Assembly (NCBI RefSeq): GCF_009829085.1
Contig: NZ_WUQY01000001.1
Coordinates: forward strand, 1-64,000
Direction: 5' to 3'
Source of the DNA: Sphingobacterium bovisgrunnientis
Lineage (GTDB): Bacteria; Bacteroidota; Bacteroidia; Sphingobacteriales; Sphingobacteriaceae
Length of the DNA stretch: 64,000 bases
Below, one piece after another: positions 29,983 through 39,855 of the stretch (position 1 is its first letter; every line of letters begins with the position of its first letter). The position numbers and the translations under genes were made by a program. The notes beneath the pieces were generated by a model that was not told the DNA's origin, did no database searches, and saw only the letters and a list, made by a program, of their open reading frames with translations.

Positions 29983-31548
29983 ATGAAAAAGAACTTTTTA
30001 AGCAAAGCACTCCAATCGGGTGCAGTGCTCAGCATGCTATTTATGTTACAGACCAGTCAAGCCCAGGTTGCTTCGAATACTGTAAAATTAAATACATCAG
30101 ACAAAAAGATAACCATTAACAAACACATTTACGGACATTTTGCCGAGCATTTAGGTCGCTGTATTTATGGCGGGTTTTATGTTGGCGAAGAAAACAAAAC
30201 TATTTCACATACAGCTGGTGTTCGTAACGATATTGTTGAAGCATTAAAGAAATTAAAAATTCCAAATTTACGTTGGCCGGGAGGATGTTTTGCGGATACG
30301 TACCACTGGAAAGATGGGATTGGTCCTAAAGATAAGCGACCTACAATCGTCAATACATGGTGGGGAGGAGTAACCGAAAATAACAGTTTTGGCACACATG
30401 ATTTCTTAAATATGTGTGAGCTGTTGGAAACGGAGCCATATCTAGCAGGCAATGTAGGTAGCGGTGAGGTACAAGAATTGGCCGATTGGGTGCAATATGT
30501 CAATCATAATGGTACAAGCCCAATGGCTGATTTACGCCGTAAAAACGGAAGAGAGAATCCTTGGAAAGTAAAATATTGGGGTGTAGGTAACGAAGCATGG
30601 GGATGCGGCGGTAATATGACACCTGAATATTATTCGGATATATACCGCAAGTATGCCACATTTATGTCGGACTGGACGAATACAGGCGGATTGTACCGCA
30701 TCGCTTCGGGCGCAAATGGTGGGGATTACAATTGGACGGAAGTGCTGATGAAAAAAATCCCGCATAATATGGTAGATGGATTGGCTTTGCATCATTATTC
30801 GAATGTAGAATGGAATAAAAAAGGTCCTGCAACGGGTTTTACAGACGAGCAATATTTCAAAACAATGAAGTCTGCTTGGCATATGGAAGAGTTGGTAACA
30901 AAACACTCAGCTATCATGGACAAGTACGATCCAAGAAAAAGAGTGGCATTAGTTGTTGACGAATGGGGTGGTTGGTATGAAGTAGAACCCGGTACGAATC
31001 CAGGCTTCTTGTATCAACAAAATACGATGCGTGATGCGATGATTGCGGGCGTGACATTAAATGTATTTAACAATCATGCTGAGCGTGTTCGTATGGCAAA
31101 CTTAGCACAAACAGTGAATGTGTTGCAAGCTGTTATTTTGACCGAAGGTGACAAAATGATTTTGACACCTACGTACCACGTAATGGAAATGTACAAAGTT
31201 CATCAAGATGCAACTCTAATTCCACTTTCACTGCAAAGCAAAGACTACACTTTTGGAATTGAAAAAATTCCAGCAATTCATGCTTCTGCATCGACTAAAG
31301 ACGGAGAGACACATATTTCATTAGTAAATATTGATCCAACGACAAAGCATGAAGTTGTCATTGACTTAGATAAAAATTATAAGGATGTGAAAGGAAGAAT
31401 ATTGACTTCCAAATCGTTGACAGACCACAATACATTCCAAGTTCCAGATAAAATTAAACCTACGGTTTTCAATGGTGCTAAAGTGTCAAATAATCAATTA
31501 AAAGTCGAATTACCAGCCTATTCTGTATTGGTTCTTAATTTGAAATAA
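29983..31548 (+). CDS. Exported GH51 alpha-L-arabinofuranosidase (A)
   Basis: This 521-aa protein has a signal peptide ending in SQAQ. It has the canonical single-domain GH51 layout: [16 protein letters not shown] at the barrel start, [15 protein letters not shown], acid/base Glu in [13 protein letters not shown] (E204) and nucleophile Glu in VVDEWGGWY (E327). It releases terminal alpha-L-arabinofuranose from oligosaccharides. An exported GH51 alongside a second, different GH51 suggests different linkages. It lies in the middle of the arabinose operon. Confidence 0.93.
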   Translation: MKKNFLSKALQSGAVLSMLFMLQTSQAQVASNTVKLNTSDKKITINKHIYGHFAEHLGRCIYGGFYVGEENKTISHTAGVRNDIVEALKKLKIPNLRWPGGCFADTYHWKDGIGPKDKRPTIVNTWWGGVTENNSFGTHDFLNMCELLETEPYLAGNVGSGEVQELADWVQYVNHNGTSPMADLRRKNGRENPWKVKYWGVGNEAWGCGGNMTPEYYSDIYRKYATFMSDWTNTGGLYRIASGANGGDYNWTEVLMKKIPHNMVDGLALHHYSNVEWNKKGPATGFTDEQYFKTMKSAWHMEELVTKHSAIMDKYDPRKRVALVVDEWGGWYEVEPGTNPGFLYQQNTMRDAMIAGVTLNVFNNHAERVRMANLAQTVNVLQAVILTEGDKMILTPTYHVMEMYKVHQDATLIPLSLQSKDYTFGIEKIPAIHASASTKDGETHISLVNIDPTTKHEVVIDLDKNYKDVKGRILTSKSLTDHNTFQVPDKIKPTVFNGAKVSNNQLKVELPAYSVLVLNLK

Positions 31549-31601
31549 TATGTATACAAAAGGAAAAGTTATAAAAAGCTTTTCTACCAATTAGTAAACA
31601 A

Positions 31602-33578
31602 ATGAAACTTAAACAATATATAGTATTAGCAGCTCTGGCAATCCAGAGTTTACAATTTAGTAACGCGCAACAGAAATCGTTAGTTGTAGATATCAATAAA
31701 TCGACAGCTAAAATCAACCCAAATATGTGGGGTGTATTTTTTGAAGATATCAATATGGGCGCCGATGGCGGGATCTATGCTGAATTAATTAAAAATAGAT
31801 CATTTGAATTCTTCAGACCGATGATGGGTTGGAAAAATTTGGGACCTGTAAAAGAGGGTAACTACCTTATTCTAAACCGCCAAATGAATAGCGAAGCGAA
31901 TCCACGTTATTTACGCGTAGCTAAAAATAGTTCAAATAATAATCCTATTGGCTTGCGAAATGAAGGTTTTCGCGGAATGGGCGTGAAACAAAATAACACA
32001 TATGAATTTTCTTTGTGGTATCGTCAACCGGCTCCAGGGATTTCCATTCGAGTAGAATTAGTCGATAGCAATGGGGAAGTAATTGGTAAAACTTCATTGA
32101 AGCCTTCTCAAGCAAATAATCAATGGCAATATCAGGAAGTTAGCTTTACGTCTAGTAAAACAGATCCAAAAGCCAACCTTCAAATTTGGTTTGATGGCGA
32201 AGGAACAATCGATGTGGATATGATTTCATTGTTCCCAACAGATACGTGGAAAGGTCGTAAAAAAGGTCTTCGTGCAGATATGGTTCAAACATTAGCTGAC
32301 TTGAAGCCTGGATTTATTCGTTTTCCTGGAGGATGTATTGTAGAAGGGTTTGATCTTTCGCAACGCTTTCAATGGAAAAAAACTGTAGGTCCTATCGAGA
32401 GCAGACAACTAATCGTAAATCGTTGGAATACTGAATTTGCACATCGTTTGACACCAGATTATTTCCAAACTTTCGGACTTGGTTTTTATGAGTATTTCTT
32501 GTTAGCTGAAGACTTGGGCGCAGAGCCTTTACCAATTTTGAATTGTGGTATGGCTTGTCAATTCAACACGGGTGAGGTAGTTCCTTTGGATCAGTTGGAT
32601 GAATATGTACAAGATGCATTAGATCTGATAGAATTTGCAAATGGTTCGGTGAATACACAATGGGGTAAGTTACGTGCCGACATGGGACATCCAGCACCAT
32701 TTAATCTGAAGATGTTAGGTGTAGGTAATGAAAACTGGGGTCCGCAATATGTGGAAAGGTTAAAAGTATTTCAAGATGCATTGAAAAAGTATCATCCAGA
32801 AATTGAAATCATAGCGAGCTCAGGTACAGATCCAGAAGGCGAACGTTTTGAATATTTGGACAAAGAATTGCGTGCCATGAAAATCGATATCATCGATGAG
32901 CATTTCTACAGAAGTCCAGAGTGGTTCTTGTCGAATGTGACACGATATGATAACTATGACAGCAACGGACCGAAAATTTTCGCTGGCGAATACGCTTCAC
33001 ATAGTAAAAACAATAAAAAACCAGAGTATCGTAATAACTGGGAAGCCGCATTATCCGAAGCCGCATTTTTGACTGGTGTGGAGCGTAATGCAGATGTCGT
33101 TCAGTTAGCATCTTATGCACCATTGTTTGCGCATATTGACGGTTGGCAATGGACACCAGATTTAATTTGGGTGGATAATCTTAATGTGTTTGTGACGCCT
33201 AGCTACCACGTGCAAAAAATGTATAGTACCAACAAAGGAACTGATGTAGTACCATTTTTACGCGATGGAAATAATATAACTGGTCAGGATAATATATATG
33301 GATCGGCTGTGGTCGATAAAAATACAAATGAGTTAGTTCTAAAAATCATAAATGTTGGAGAGTCTACAGAGCAACTAAATATAGATTTGAAAGGGATTAA
33401 AAAATCACAAGGTAAAGCGGAAGTTACGGTTTTACAACATGACGATCCTTTAGCGCATAATGAAGTAGGAAAAGCACCTTCTCTATCTCCTGTAACATCA
33501 GAAGTGAATTTCAAAGGCAAAAAGTTAGCCTATACTTTGAAAAGTAAATCAATCAACCTAATCAAAATAAAATTATAA
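31602..33578 (+). CDS. Exported GH51 alpha-L-arabinofuranosidase with inserted CBM-like domain (B)
   Basis: This 658-aa protein has a signal peptide ending in SNAQ. The catalytic core begins NMWGVFFEDINMGADGGIYAELIKNRSFEFF and is interrupted by a beta-rich, CBM4/9-like segment (about 75-215). It resumes at PGFIRFPGGCIVEG. Acid/base Glu is in GVGNENWGPQY (E377) and nucleophile Glu in IFAGEYASHS (E463). This architecture is the long, plant-like GH51 type. It is only distantly similar to the neighbouring GH51 A, so the pair is not a recent duplication. Confidence 0.92.
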   Translation: MKLKQYIVLAALAIQSLQFSNAQQKSLVVDINKSTAKINPNMWGVFFEDINMGADGGIYAELIKNRSFEFFRPMMGWKNLGPVKEGNYLILNRQMNSEANPRYLRVAKNSSNNNPIGLRNEGFRGMGVKQNNTYEFSLWYRQPAPGISIRVELVDSNGEVIGKTSLKPSQANNQWQYQEVSFTSSKTDPKANLQIWFDGEGTIDVDMISLFPTDTWKGRKKGLRADMVQTLADLKPGFIRFPGGCIVEGFDLSQRFQWKKTVGPIESRQLIVNRWNTEFAHRLTPDYFQTFGLGFYEYFLLAEDLGAEPLPILNCGMACQFNTGEVVPLDQLDEYVQDALDLIEFANGSVNTQWGKLRADMGHPAPFNLKMLGVGNENWGPQYVERLKVFQDALKKYHPEIEIIASSGTDPEGERFEYLDKELRAMKIDIIDEHFYRSPEWFLSNVTRYDNYDSNGPKIFAGEYASHSKNNKKPEYRNNWEAALSEAAFLTGVERNADVVQLASYAPLFAHIDGWQWTPDLIWVDNLNVFVTPSYHVQKMYSTNKGTDVVPFLRDGNNITGQDNIYGSAVVDKNTNELVLKIINVGESTEQLNIDLKGIKKSQGKAEVTVLQHDDPLAHNEVGKAPSLSPVTSEVNFKGKKLAYTLKSKSINLIKIKL

Positions 33579-33580
33579 GT

Positions 33581-35941
33581 ATGAAAAGATTTGTGTGCAG
33601 AAATAAAATCATTGCTGTTGCGATTGCTCTATTGATTTCTTCAAATAGCAAAGCGCAGGATAATAACCAAGGAATTTCTTTGTTTAGCTTATCAGATGTA
33701 AGACTCAAGGATGACTTATTTCTGCACGCGCAGAATCTTAATAAGCGTTATGTCCTTGAATTGGATGCGGACCGACTATTGGCTCCGTATTTAAAAGAGG
33801 CAGGTCTAACGCCCAAAAAACCTAACTATACAAACTGGGAAAATTCTGGGCTTGATGGTCATATAGGAGGTCATTATGTGTCCGCGTTGGCGTTATTGTA
33901 TGCGGCTTCAGGCGATCAGGCAGCTTACGACAAATTAGATTATGTACTCAAAGAACTTAAGAGATGTCAAGATAACTTGGGTACGGGATATATAGGTGGT
34001 GTGCCAAGAAGTCAAGAATTCTGGACAGATGTGAAGCAAGGGAAAATTAGAGCGGGAGGCTTTGACCTCAATGGTCGTTGGGTTCCTTTATACAATATTC
34101 ACAAAATATACGCTGGACTCCGAGACGCATACGCACTAGCAGGACGTGAAGACGCCAAGGACATGCTGATTAAGCTTACCAATTGGGGAGTTGATTTAAT
34201 CAGTGGGCTGACAAACGCGGAGATTCAGGATATGCTACGTAGCGAGCATGGTGGTTTGAATGAGGTTTTTGCAGATGCTGCAGTAATTGCTAATGATCCG
34301 CGCTTCATGAAATTAGCGGAGAAATTCACCCATCTTCAGATATTAAATCCACTTATCGCGCAAAAAGATGAATTAACAGGAAAACATGCTAACACCCAAA
34401 TTCCTAAAATAATTGGTGCTAAACGTATTGCTGATCTTGAAGGCAGAAAAGATTGGGATGAAGGTGCACGATTCTTCTGGGAAACTGTTGTCAACAAACG
34501 TTCTGTTGCGATTGGCGGTAATAGTGCTAGTGAACATTTTCACCCCTCAACGGACTTTTCCAACATGATGACCAACATTGAAGGGCCTGAGACCTGCAAT
34601 ACCTACAATATGATGAAGCTGAGTACGCAGTTTTTCCAATCGGATGGCCAAAGTAAGTTTGTAGATTATTACGAACGCGCGATGTATAATCATATTTTAT
34701 CATCGCAACATCCGGAGCATGGCGGTTTGGTTTATTTCACATCGATGCGTCCTTCACATTATCGTGTGTATTCGCAGCCGCACACAAGTTTTTGGTGTTG
34801 TGTAGGCTCAGGTATAGAAAACCATTCCAAATACGGGGAGTTAATTTATGCCCACCGTGATAATGAATTGTTTGTGAATCTTTTTGTTGGTTCAGAATTA
34901 GATTGGAAAGAAAAAGGTGTACAATTAATTCAGCAAACTATTTTTCCTCAAGAAGGTAAAACAACTTTGTCTCTTAAAACAAAGAAATCCCAAAAATTAG
35001 CTTTAAAAGTACGTTATCCAAGCTGGGTAAAGCAAGATGGATTAGTTGTAAAAGTTAATGGCAAGACATTTAAGTCTACGAAAGATGAGTTTGGGTATAT
35101 TTCTATCGATCGAAAGTGGAAGAATAACGATAAAATCGAAATCGAATTCCCAATTGAAATAAATGTAGAACAAATTCCTGATCAGTCGCCGTATTATGCT
35201 TACCGCTATGGACCAGTTGTGCTAGCCGCAAAAACTAATGTAGAAAATATGACTGGATTATTGGCTGATGATAGCCGTGGAGGTCATATTGCTAAAGGAG
35301 ATCAGGTTTCCCTAACAGAAATTCCGCATTTGGTGTCTAATTCCGCAGCCTTAGAAGAAAAAGTAGAAATGGTTTCGCCTCGGGATTTACGTTTCAAATT
35401 AAATAGTCTGCAAGTAAAGAATACCGAGACACAAATGGAGCTTATGCCATTTTACAAACTGCATGACAGCCGATATATTATTTATTGGCCGAAGGTAAAT
35501 TCTAGCAATGAACTTGCAGAGAGACTCGTTAAATATGAACGTGATAATTACCAGAGACGTCTGAACGCAATTACCGTTGATCAAATTCAATGTGGACAAC
35601 AGCAATCTGAATCAGATCACGGTATCCAATACGATCAATCGACTATTGGATCTGATAATGGTGTACAATGGCGTAATGCATCAGGTTGGTTTTCATACCA
35701 AATGACAAATAAAAATAATCGTGCAAAATATTTGTGGATTTCGGACTTGGAAGGGAATACTAAAGATTTTGCTGTGCTTTTGGATGGTCAACCTTTAAAA
35801 GTTGCTGACAAAAGAGAAAATGGACGATACTATTTACTTCCGCAGACAAACGATAAAATGAAGGTGACACTGCAAGGAAAAGACAATCTTACTGTACCTA
35901 AGATTAGAGAAATTAGATTATTAGCTGAAATACTAGAATAA
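33581..35941 (+). CDS. Exported GH127 beta-L-arabinofuranosidase
   Basis: This 786-aa DUF1680-family protein has a signal peptide ending in SKAQ. The zinc/thiolate site of the GH127 model enzyme is intact: E337 and C339 in EGPETCNTYNMM, and the CC pair C406-C407 in SFWCCVGSG. In the family one of the paired Cys is the nucleophile. The substrate described for the family is beta-1,2-linked L-arabinofuranose, as on the hydroxyproline residues of plant extensins. It starts 3 bp after GH51 B and precedes two GH43 genes. Confidence 0.92.
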   Translation: MKRFVCRNKIIAVAIALLISSNSKAQDNNQGISLFSLSDVRLKDDLFLHAQNLNKRYVLELDADRLLAPYLKEAGLTPKKPNYTNWENSGLDGHIGGHYVSALALLYAASGDQAAYDKLDYVLKELKRCQDNLGTGYIGGVPRSQEFWTDVKQGKIRAGGFDLNGRWVPLYNIHKIYAGLRDAYALAGREDAKDMLIKLTNWGVDLISGLTNAEIQDMLRSEHGGLNEVFADAAVIANDPRFMKLAEKFTHLQILNPLIAQKDELTGKHANTQIPKIIGAKRIADLEGRKDWDEGARFFWETVVNKRSVAIGGNSASEHFHPSTDFSNMMTNIEGPETCNTYNMMKLSTQFFQSDGQSKFVDYYERAMYNHILSSQHPEHGGLVYFTSMRPSHYRVYSQPHTSFWCCVGSGIENHSKYGELIYAHRDNELFVNLFVGSELDWKEKGVQLIQQTIFPQEGKTTLSLKTKKSQKLALKVRYPSWVKQDGLVVKVNGKTFKSTKDEFGYISIDRKWKNNDKIEIEFPIEINVEQIPDQSPYYAYRYGPVVLAAKTNVENMTGLLADDSRGGHIAKGDQVSLTEIPHLVSNSAALEEKVEMVSPRDLRFKLNSLQVKNTETQMELMPFYKLHDSRYIIYWPKVNSSNELAERLVKYERDNYQRRLNAITVDQIQCGQQQSESDHGIQYDQSTIGSDNGVQWRNASGWFSYQMTNKNNRAKYLWISDLEGNTKDFAVLLDGQPLKVADKRENGRYYLLPQTNDKMKVTLQGKDNLTVPKIREIRLLAEILE

Positions 35942-35965
35942 CCTAAACACGATACAATTACCAAT

Positions 35966-37894
35966 ATGAGACTTAATAAAATAATTATACCACTTTTAAT
36001 GCTTTGCAGCACATGCTTATTTGGTCAAGACCAGAATAAGGATACGCAATATGCAGGCTATCTTTTTGCGTATTTCGAAGGTAAATCGGATCCCATGAAA
36101 CGCGAATATTTAAGATTTGCGACTAGCTCCGATGGTATTAAGTGGAAAGCAATGCACAATAATTTCCCTGTTATAGCATCAGATACGATTTCTAGTACTG
36201 GAGGTATTCGTGATCCACATTTGCTACGCGGACACGATAAAGGATTTTATATGGTAGCTACAGATATGAAAACATTCAAAGATGGCTGGGATACGAATCC
36301 CGGTATCATCATGATGTATTCTGATGACTTAGCAGAATGGAAACATAAAATCATCAACTTAGAGCAATCGTATCCTAAGAAGTTCAAAAACGTAAAATGG
36401 GTGTGGGCACCGCAAACTTTTTACGACACTAAAAAAGGCAAGTATTTGGTGTATTTTACCGTGCGCTACCACCACAATGAAAAATTGGATTTTTACGCTG
36501 CTTATGCAAATAAAGATTTTACAGGATTTGAGTCTGAACCAAAATTGCTTTTTAGCCCTAAATTTGGTGGAATAGATGGCGATATAATTTTTGACAAAGG
36601 AACGTACCATTTCTTCTATAAAGGAAATACGAAAGACGAAAATGGAAAAGAGTTTAAAAACGGTATTAAAGTCGCTACATCAAAATCATTATGGGGGCCT
36701 TGGAAAGAAAATGAGGGCTATTTAGATAGTTATGCAGGCACCAATACGAAAGTGGAGGGTTCAAGTATTTTTAAACTAAATAATTCGGATGAATATTTAT
36801 TGATGTACGATGTGTATTCTGATGGAAGATATGAGTTTCAACGCAGCAAAGATTTAGCAACATTTACCGAAAAACCAGAATCTTTCACTAAAAATTTTGA
36901 TCCACGTCACGGCAGTATTATTTCAATCACAAAAGATGAAGCACGCGCATTGGATCGTAAATGGGGTGGTGTATTACCAGAGCTGGTTCAACCTACACAA
37001 AAAGGAGATCGATATGTATTTCAGCCCAAAGGAAATCCAATTATCCAGCATCATTTCACGGCAGATCCTGCAGCATTAGTGAAAGATGATACATTATGGT
37101 TATACACTGGACATGATTTCGAAGGAGGTCAGCGCGGTTACGTGATGAAAGATTGGTTAGTTTATTCGACGACCGATATGAAAACCTTTACAGAATATCC
37201 TGTTCCCTTGCATGTCGATGAATTTAAATGGGCAACAAGTAAAGCTGCATTTGCGGGTCATGTCACAGAGCGCAATGGCAAATACTATTGGTATGTGAGT
37301 ACTAATCATACAGGTATTGGTGTTGCCGTATCAGATCGTCCTGAAGGTCCATTTAAAGACGCATTGGGAAAACCATTATTAACGAACAAGGATTGTTTTG
37401 CTTCGACGCATTCTTGGGCGTGTATTGATCCAGCGGTCTATATTGATGATGATGGCACAGCTTGGATTTTTTGGGGAAATAGAGAATGCTATTATGCGAA
37501 GCTCAAAGACAATATGATTGAAATCGACGGAGAAATTAAGCAAGTTAATTTTGATGGTTTTTCATTTACCGAAGCTCCTTGGATTCACAAGCACAAAGGA
37601 AAATATTACCTGACATATGCAACTGAATTTCCAGAAAAGATTGCTTATGCGATGGCGGACAATATCCAAGGACCTTATGAGTACAAAGGTATTTTGAATG
37701 AAATCGCAGGTAATAGTAACACAAACCACCAATCCATTGTTGAATTCAAAGGCCAATGGTACTTTATTTACCACAATGGGGGCATTAATACAGATGGAGG
37801 CAGTTACAGCAGATCGGTATGCATCGATCGGATGGAATATAATGAAGATGGCACAATCAAAAAGATAGTTATGACCACCGAAGGTCTTCAATAA
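35966..37894 (+). CDS. Exported protein with two GH43-like propellers (A)
   Basis: This 642-aa protein has a signal peptide ending in LFGQ. Two five-bladed propeller domains follow each other. Domain 1 (about 25-335) has GGIRDPHLLRG, VWAPQTFYD, IDGDIIF and KVEGSSIFKL. Domain 2 (about 350-640) has FTADPAALVK, CIDPAVYIDDDG, FTEAPWIHKHKGKYYLTY and NTNHQSIVEF. The Asp/Asp/Glu triad positions can be traced in both domains. GH43 members here are probably alpha-L-arabinofuranosidases or galactosidases. The neighbour downstream has the same two-domain design. Confidence 0.85.
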   Translation: MRLNKIIIPLLMLCSTCLFGQDQNKDTQYAGYLFAYFEGKSDPMKREYLRFATSSDGIKWKAMHNNFPVIASDTISSTGGIRDPHLLRGHDKGFYMVATDMKTFKDGWDTNPGIIMMYSDDLAEWKHKIINLEQSYPKKFKNVKWVWAPQTFYDTKKGKYLVYFTVRYHHNEKLDFYAAYANKDFTGFESEPKLLFSPKFGGIDGDIIFDKGTYHFFYKGNTKDENGKEFKNGIKVATSKSLWGPWKENEGYLDSYAGTNTKVEGSSIFKLNNSDEYLLMYDVYSDGRYEFQRSKDLATFTEKPESFTKNFDPRHGSIISITKDEARALDRKWGGVLPELVQPTQKGDRYVFQPKGNPIIQHHFTADPAALVKDDTLWLYTGHDFEGGQRGYVMKDWLVYSTTDMKTFTEYPVPLHVDEFKWATSKAAFAGHVTERNGKYYWYVSTNHTGIGVAVSDRPEGPFKDALGKPLLTNKDCFASTHSWACIDPAVYIDDDGTAWIFWGNRECYYAKLKDNMIEIDGEIKQVNFDGFSFTEAPWIHKHKGKYYLTYATEFPEKIAYAMADNIQGPYEYKGILNEIAGNSNTNHQSIVEFKGQWYFIYHNGGINTDGGSYSRSVCIDRMEYNEDGTIKKIVMTTEGLQ

Positions 37895-37926
37895 GAGAAT
37901 ATTTATTAAAAGCTAGAACTAATATT

Positions 37927-39855
37927 ATGATGTTAATCAACTTAAAACTAAACCAAAAAGTTATAGGACTTATCCTGCTTATACAGTTCATAGGGGTGTG
38001 GACGTTTGCACAAGGGTATAAGTCTGGTCCGACAGACAAAGATTATGTCGGCTATTTATTCACATATTTCAAAGGTAATGCCGTAGAAAATGAAGTGGTA
38101 TGTTATGCTATAAGCACAGATGGCTATAATTTTAAAACGCTAAATAGCAACCAGCCTGTTATCAATTCTTCTGACATTAGTTTAACAGGAGGTGTACGTG
38201 ATCCACATATTCTTCGTGGGCACGATGACAAAACGTTCTATATGGTATTGACGGATATGACCTCTTCCAAAGGTTGGGATTCTAATCGTGCGATGGTATT
38301 ATTGAAATCAAATGATTTACTTACTTGGACGCATTCCAACATTCATATCCAAAAGAGATTTAAAGGACAAGAAGATCTTAAACGTGTATGGGCGCCACAA
38401 ACTATTTACGATGAGTCCGTAGGTAAATACATGGTTTATTGGTCTATGAAGCACGGCGACGGTCCAGATATTATTTATTATTCTTATGCTAATGCTGATT
38501 TCACGGATCTAGAAACTGAGCCAAAGCCGTTATTCCTTCCGAAAAATGGCAAATCATGTATCGATGGAGATATCATTAATAAGAATGGATTGTTCTACAT
38601 GTTTTACAAAACTGAAGGACATGGAAATGGTCTGCGTCTTGCAATTACAGATTCTTTGACTTCTGGAAAATGGATTGAACAACCAGGATACAAACAACAA
38701 ACGCGTGATGCGGTGGAAGGATCAAGTATCTTCAAATTAAACCATTCAGACAAGTATATTTTGATGTATGATGTTTACCACAAAGGACGTTATGATTTTT
38801 GTGAAAGTACTGATTTAGATAGATTTCAATTGATTGATCAAAAGATTTCTATGGATTTCCATCCAAGACATGGGTCTATTATTCCGCTCTCGAGATCAGA
38901 ATTAATTGCCTTGACAAATAAATGGGGTAAACCCGAAGGAATTGAAATTCCGGCGGCTAAAAATCCAGTGCTTGAAGGCTATTATGCTGATCCAGATATT
39001 ATCTATTCACAAAAGCACAAAAAATACTTTATGTACCCTACAAGTGATGGATTTGATGGTTGGGCCGGTTATTATTTCAAGACTTTTTCGTCAGAAAATT
39101 TGAGAGATTGGAAAGATGAAGGTGTAATTTTGGATTTGAAGAAAGATGTTTCTTGGGCAGATCGTCATGCTTGGGCACCTACGATTACGGAGAAAAAAGT
39201 TGGAAAAAATTATAAGTATTTCTACTATTTCACAGCTGCGCAGAAAATCGGTGTAGCTGTGTCGGATGAACCAACTGGACCTTTCAAAGATTCAGGGAAA
39301 CCACTAATAGACTTCAAACCAGAAGGTATCAATAGAGGTCAAGAAATTGATCCTGCGGTGTTCAATGATCCAAAATCAGGGAAAAGCTATCTGTATTGGG
39401 GTAATGGGTATTTAGCAGTTGCAGAGTTAGAAAAGAATATGCTAAATATCAAGAAAAATACGATGAAAATTATCACGCCAAATGGAACTTTCCGCGAAGG
39501 TGTATTTGTGATTTATCGTAATAATAAATACTATTATTTCTGGTCTGAAGATGATACACGTAGTGAAAACTACAGTGTGCGATATGGTTATTCAAATTCG
39601 CCTACTGGACCAATAACTATTCCACCGAATAATAAAATCCTTCAAAAAGACCCTTCTCGTGGTATTTACGGAACAGGTCATAATTCGGTTATTCAAGTGC
39701 CAGGAAAAGACGAATGGTATATTGTTTACCACCGTTTTAGCATTCCCAACGGTATCAAAATGGGTGATGCAGCAGGATTCCACAGAGAAGTTTGTATTGA
39801 TCCATTGCAATTCGATGCAGAGGGCAATATTTTACCAATAAATCCTAGTTTATAA
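37927..39855 (+). CDS. Exported protein with two GH43-like propellers (B)
   Basis: This 642-aa protein has a signal peptide ending in TFAQ. Domain 1 closely parallels the preceding gene (GGVRDPHILRG, VWAPQTIYD, CIDGDIIN, AVEGSSIFKLNHSDKYILMYDVY). Domain 2 differs more (YYADPDIIYSQ, WAPTITEKK, EIDPAVFNDPKSG, FREGVFVIYRNNKYYYFWS, GTGHNSVIQV). Equal length and order with its neighbour point to duplication followed by divergence of the second domain. Its stop shares one base with the GH2 start (TAATG), so the two are coupled. Confidence 0.85.
   Translation: MMLINLKLNQKVIGLILLIQFIGVWTFAQGYKSGPTDKDYVGYLFTYFKGNAVENEVVCYAISTDGYNFKTLNSNQPVINSSDISLTGGVRDPHILRGHDDKTFYMVLTDMTSSKGWDSNRAMVLLKSNDLLTWTHSNIHIQKRFKGQEDLKRVWAPQTIYDESVGKYMVYWSMKHGDGPDIIYYSYANADFTDLETEPKPLFLPKNGKSCIDGDIINKNGLFYMFYKTEGHGNGLRLAITDSLTSGKWIEQPGYKQQTRDAVEGSSIFKLNHSDKYILMYDVYHKGRYDFCESTDLDRFQLIDQKISMDFHPRHGSIIPLSRSELIALTNKWGKPEGIEIPAAKNPVLEGYYADPDIIYSQKHKKYFMYPTSDGFDGWAGYYFKTFSSENLRDWKDEGVILDLKKDVSWADRHAWAPTITEKKVGKNYKYFYYFTAAQKIGVAVSDEPTGPFKDSGKPLIDFKPEGINRGQEIDPAVFNDPKSGKSYLYWGNGYLAVAELEKNMLNIKKNTMKIITPNGTFREGVFVIYRNNKYYYFWSEDDTRSENYSVRYGYSNSPTGPITIPPNNKILQKDPSRGIYGTGHNSVIQVPGKDEWYIVYHRFSIPNGIKMGDAAGFHREVCIDPLQFDAEGNILPINPSL

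Noticed and set aside
30532-30906. Minus-strand reading frame of 124 codons inside the GH51 A gene
   Set aside because: It is wholly inside a well-supported enzyme gene on the other strand and shows no protein-like family pattern. The same holds for other antisense frames in this window, such as 43353-43718 and 58293-58682.
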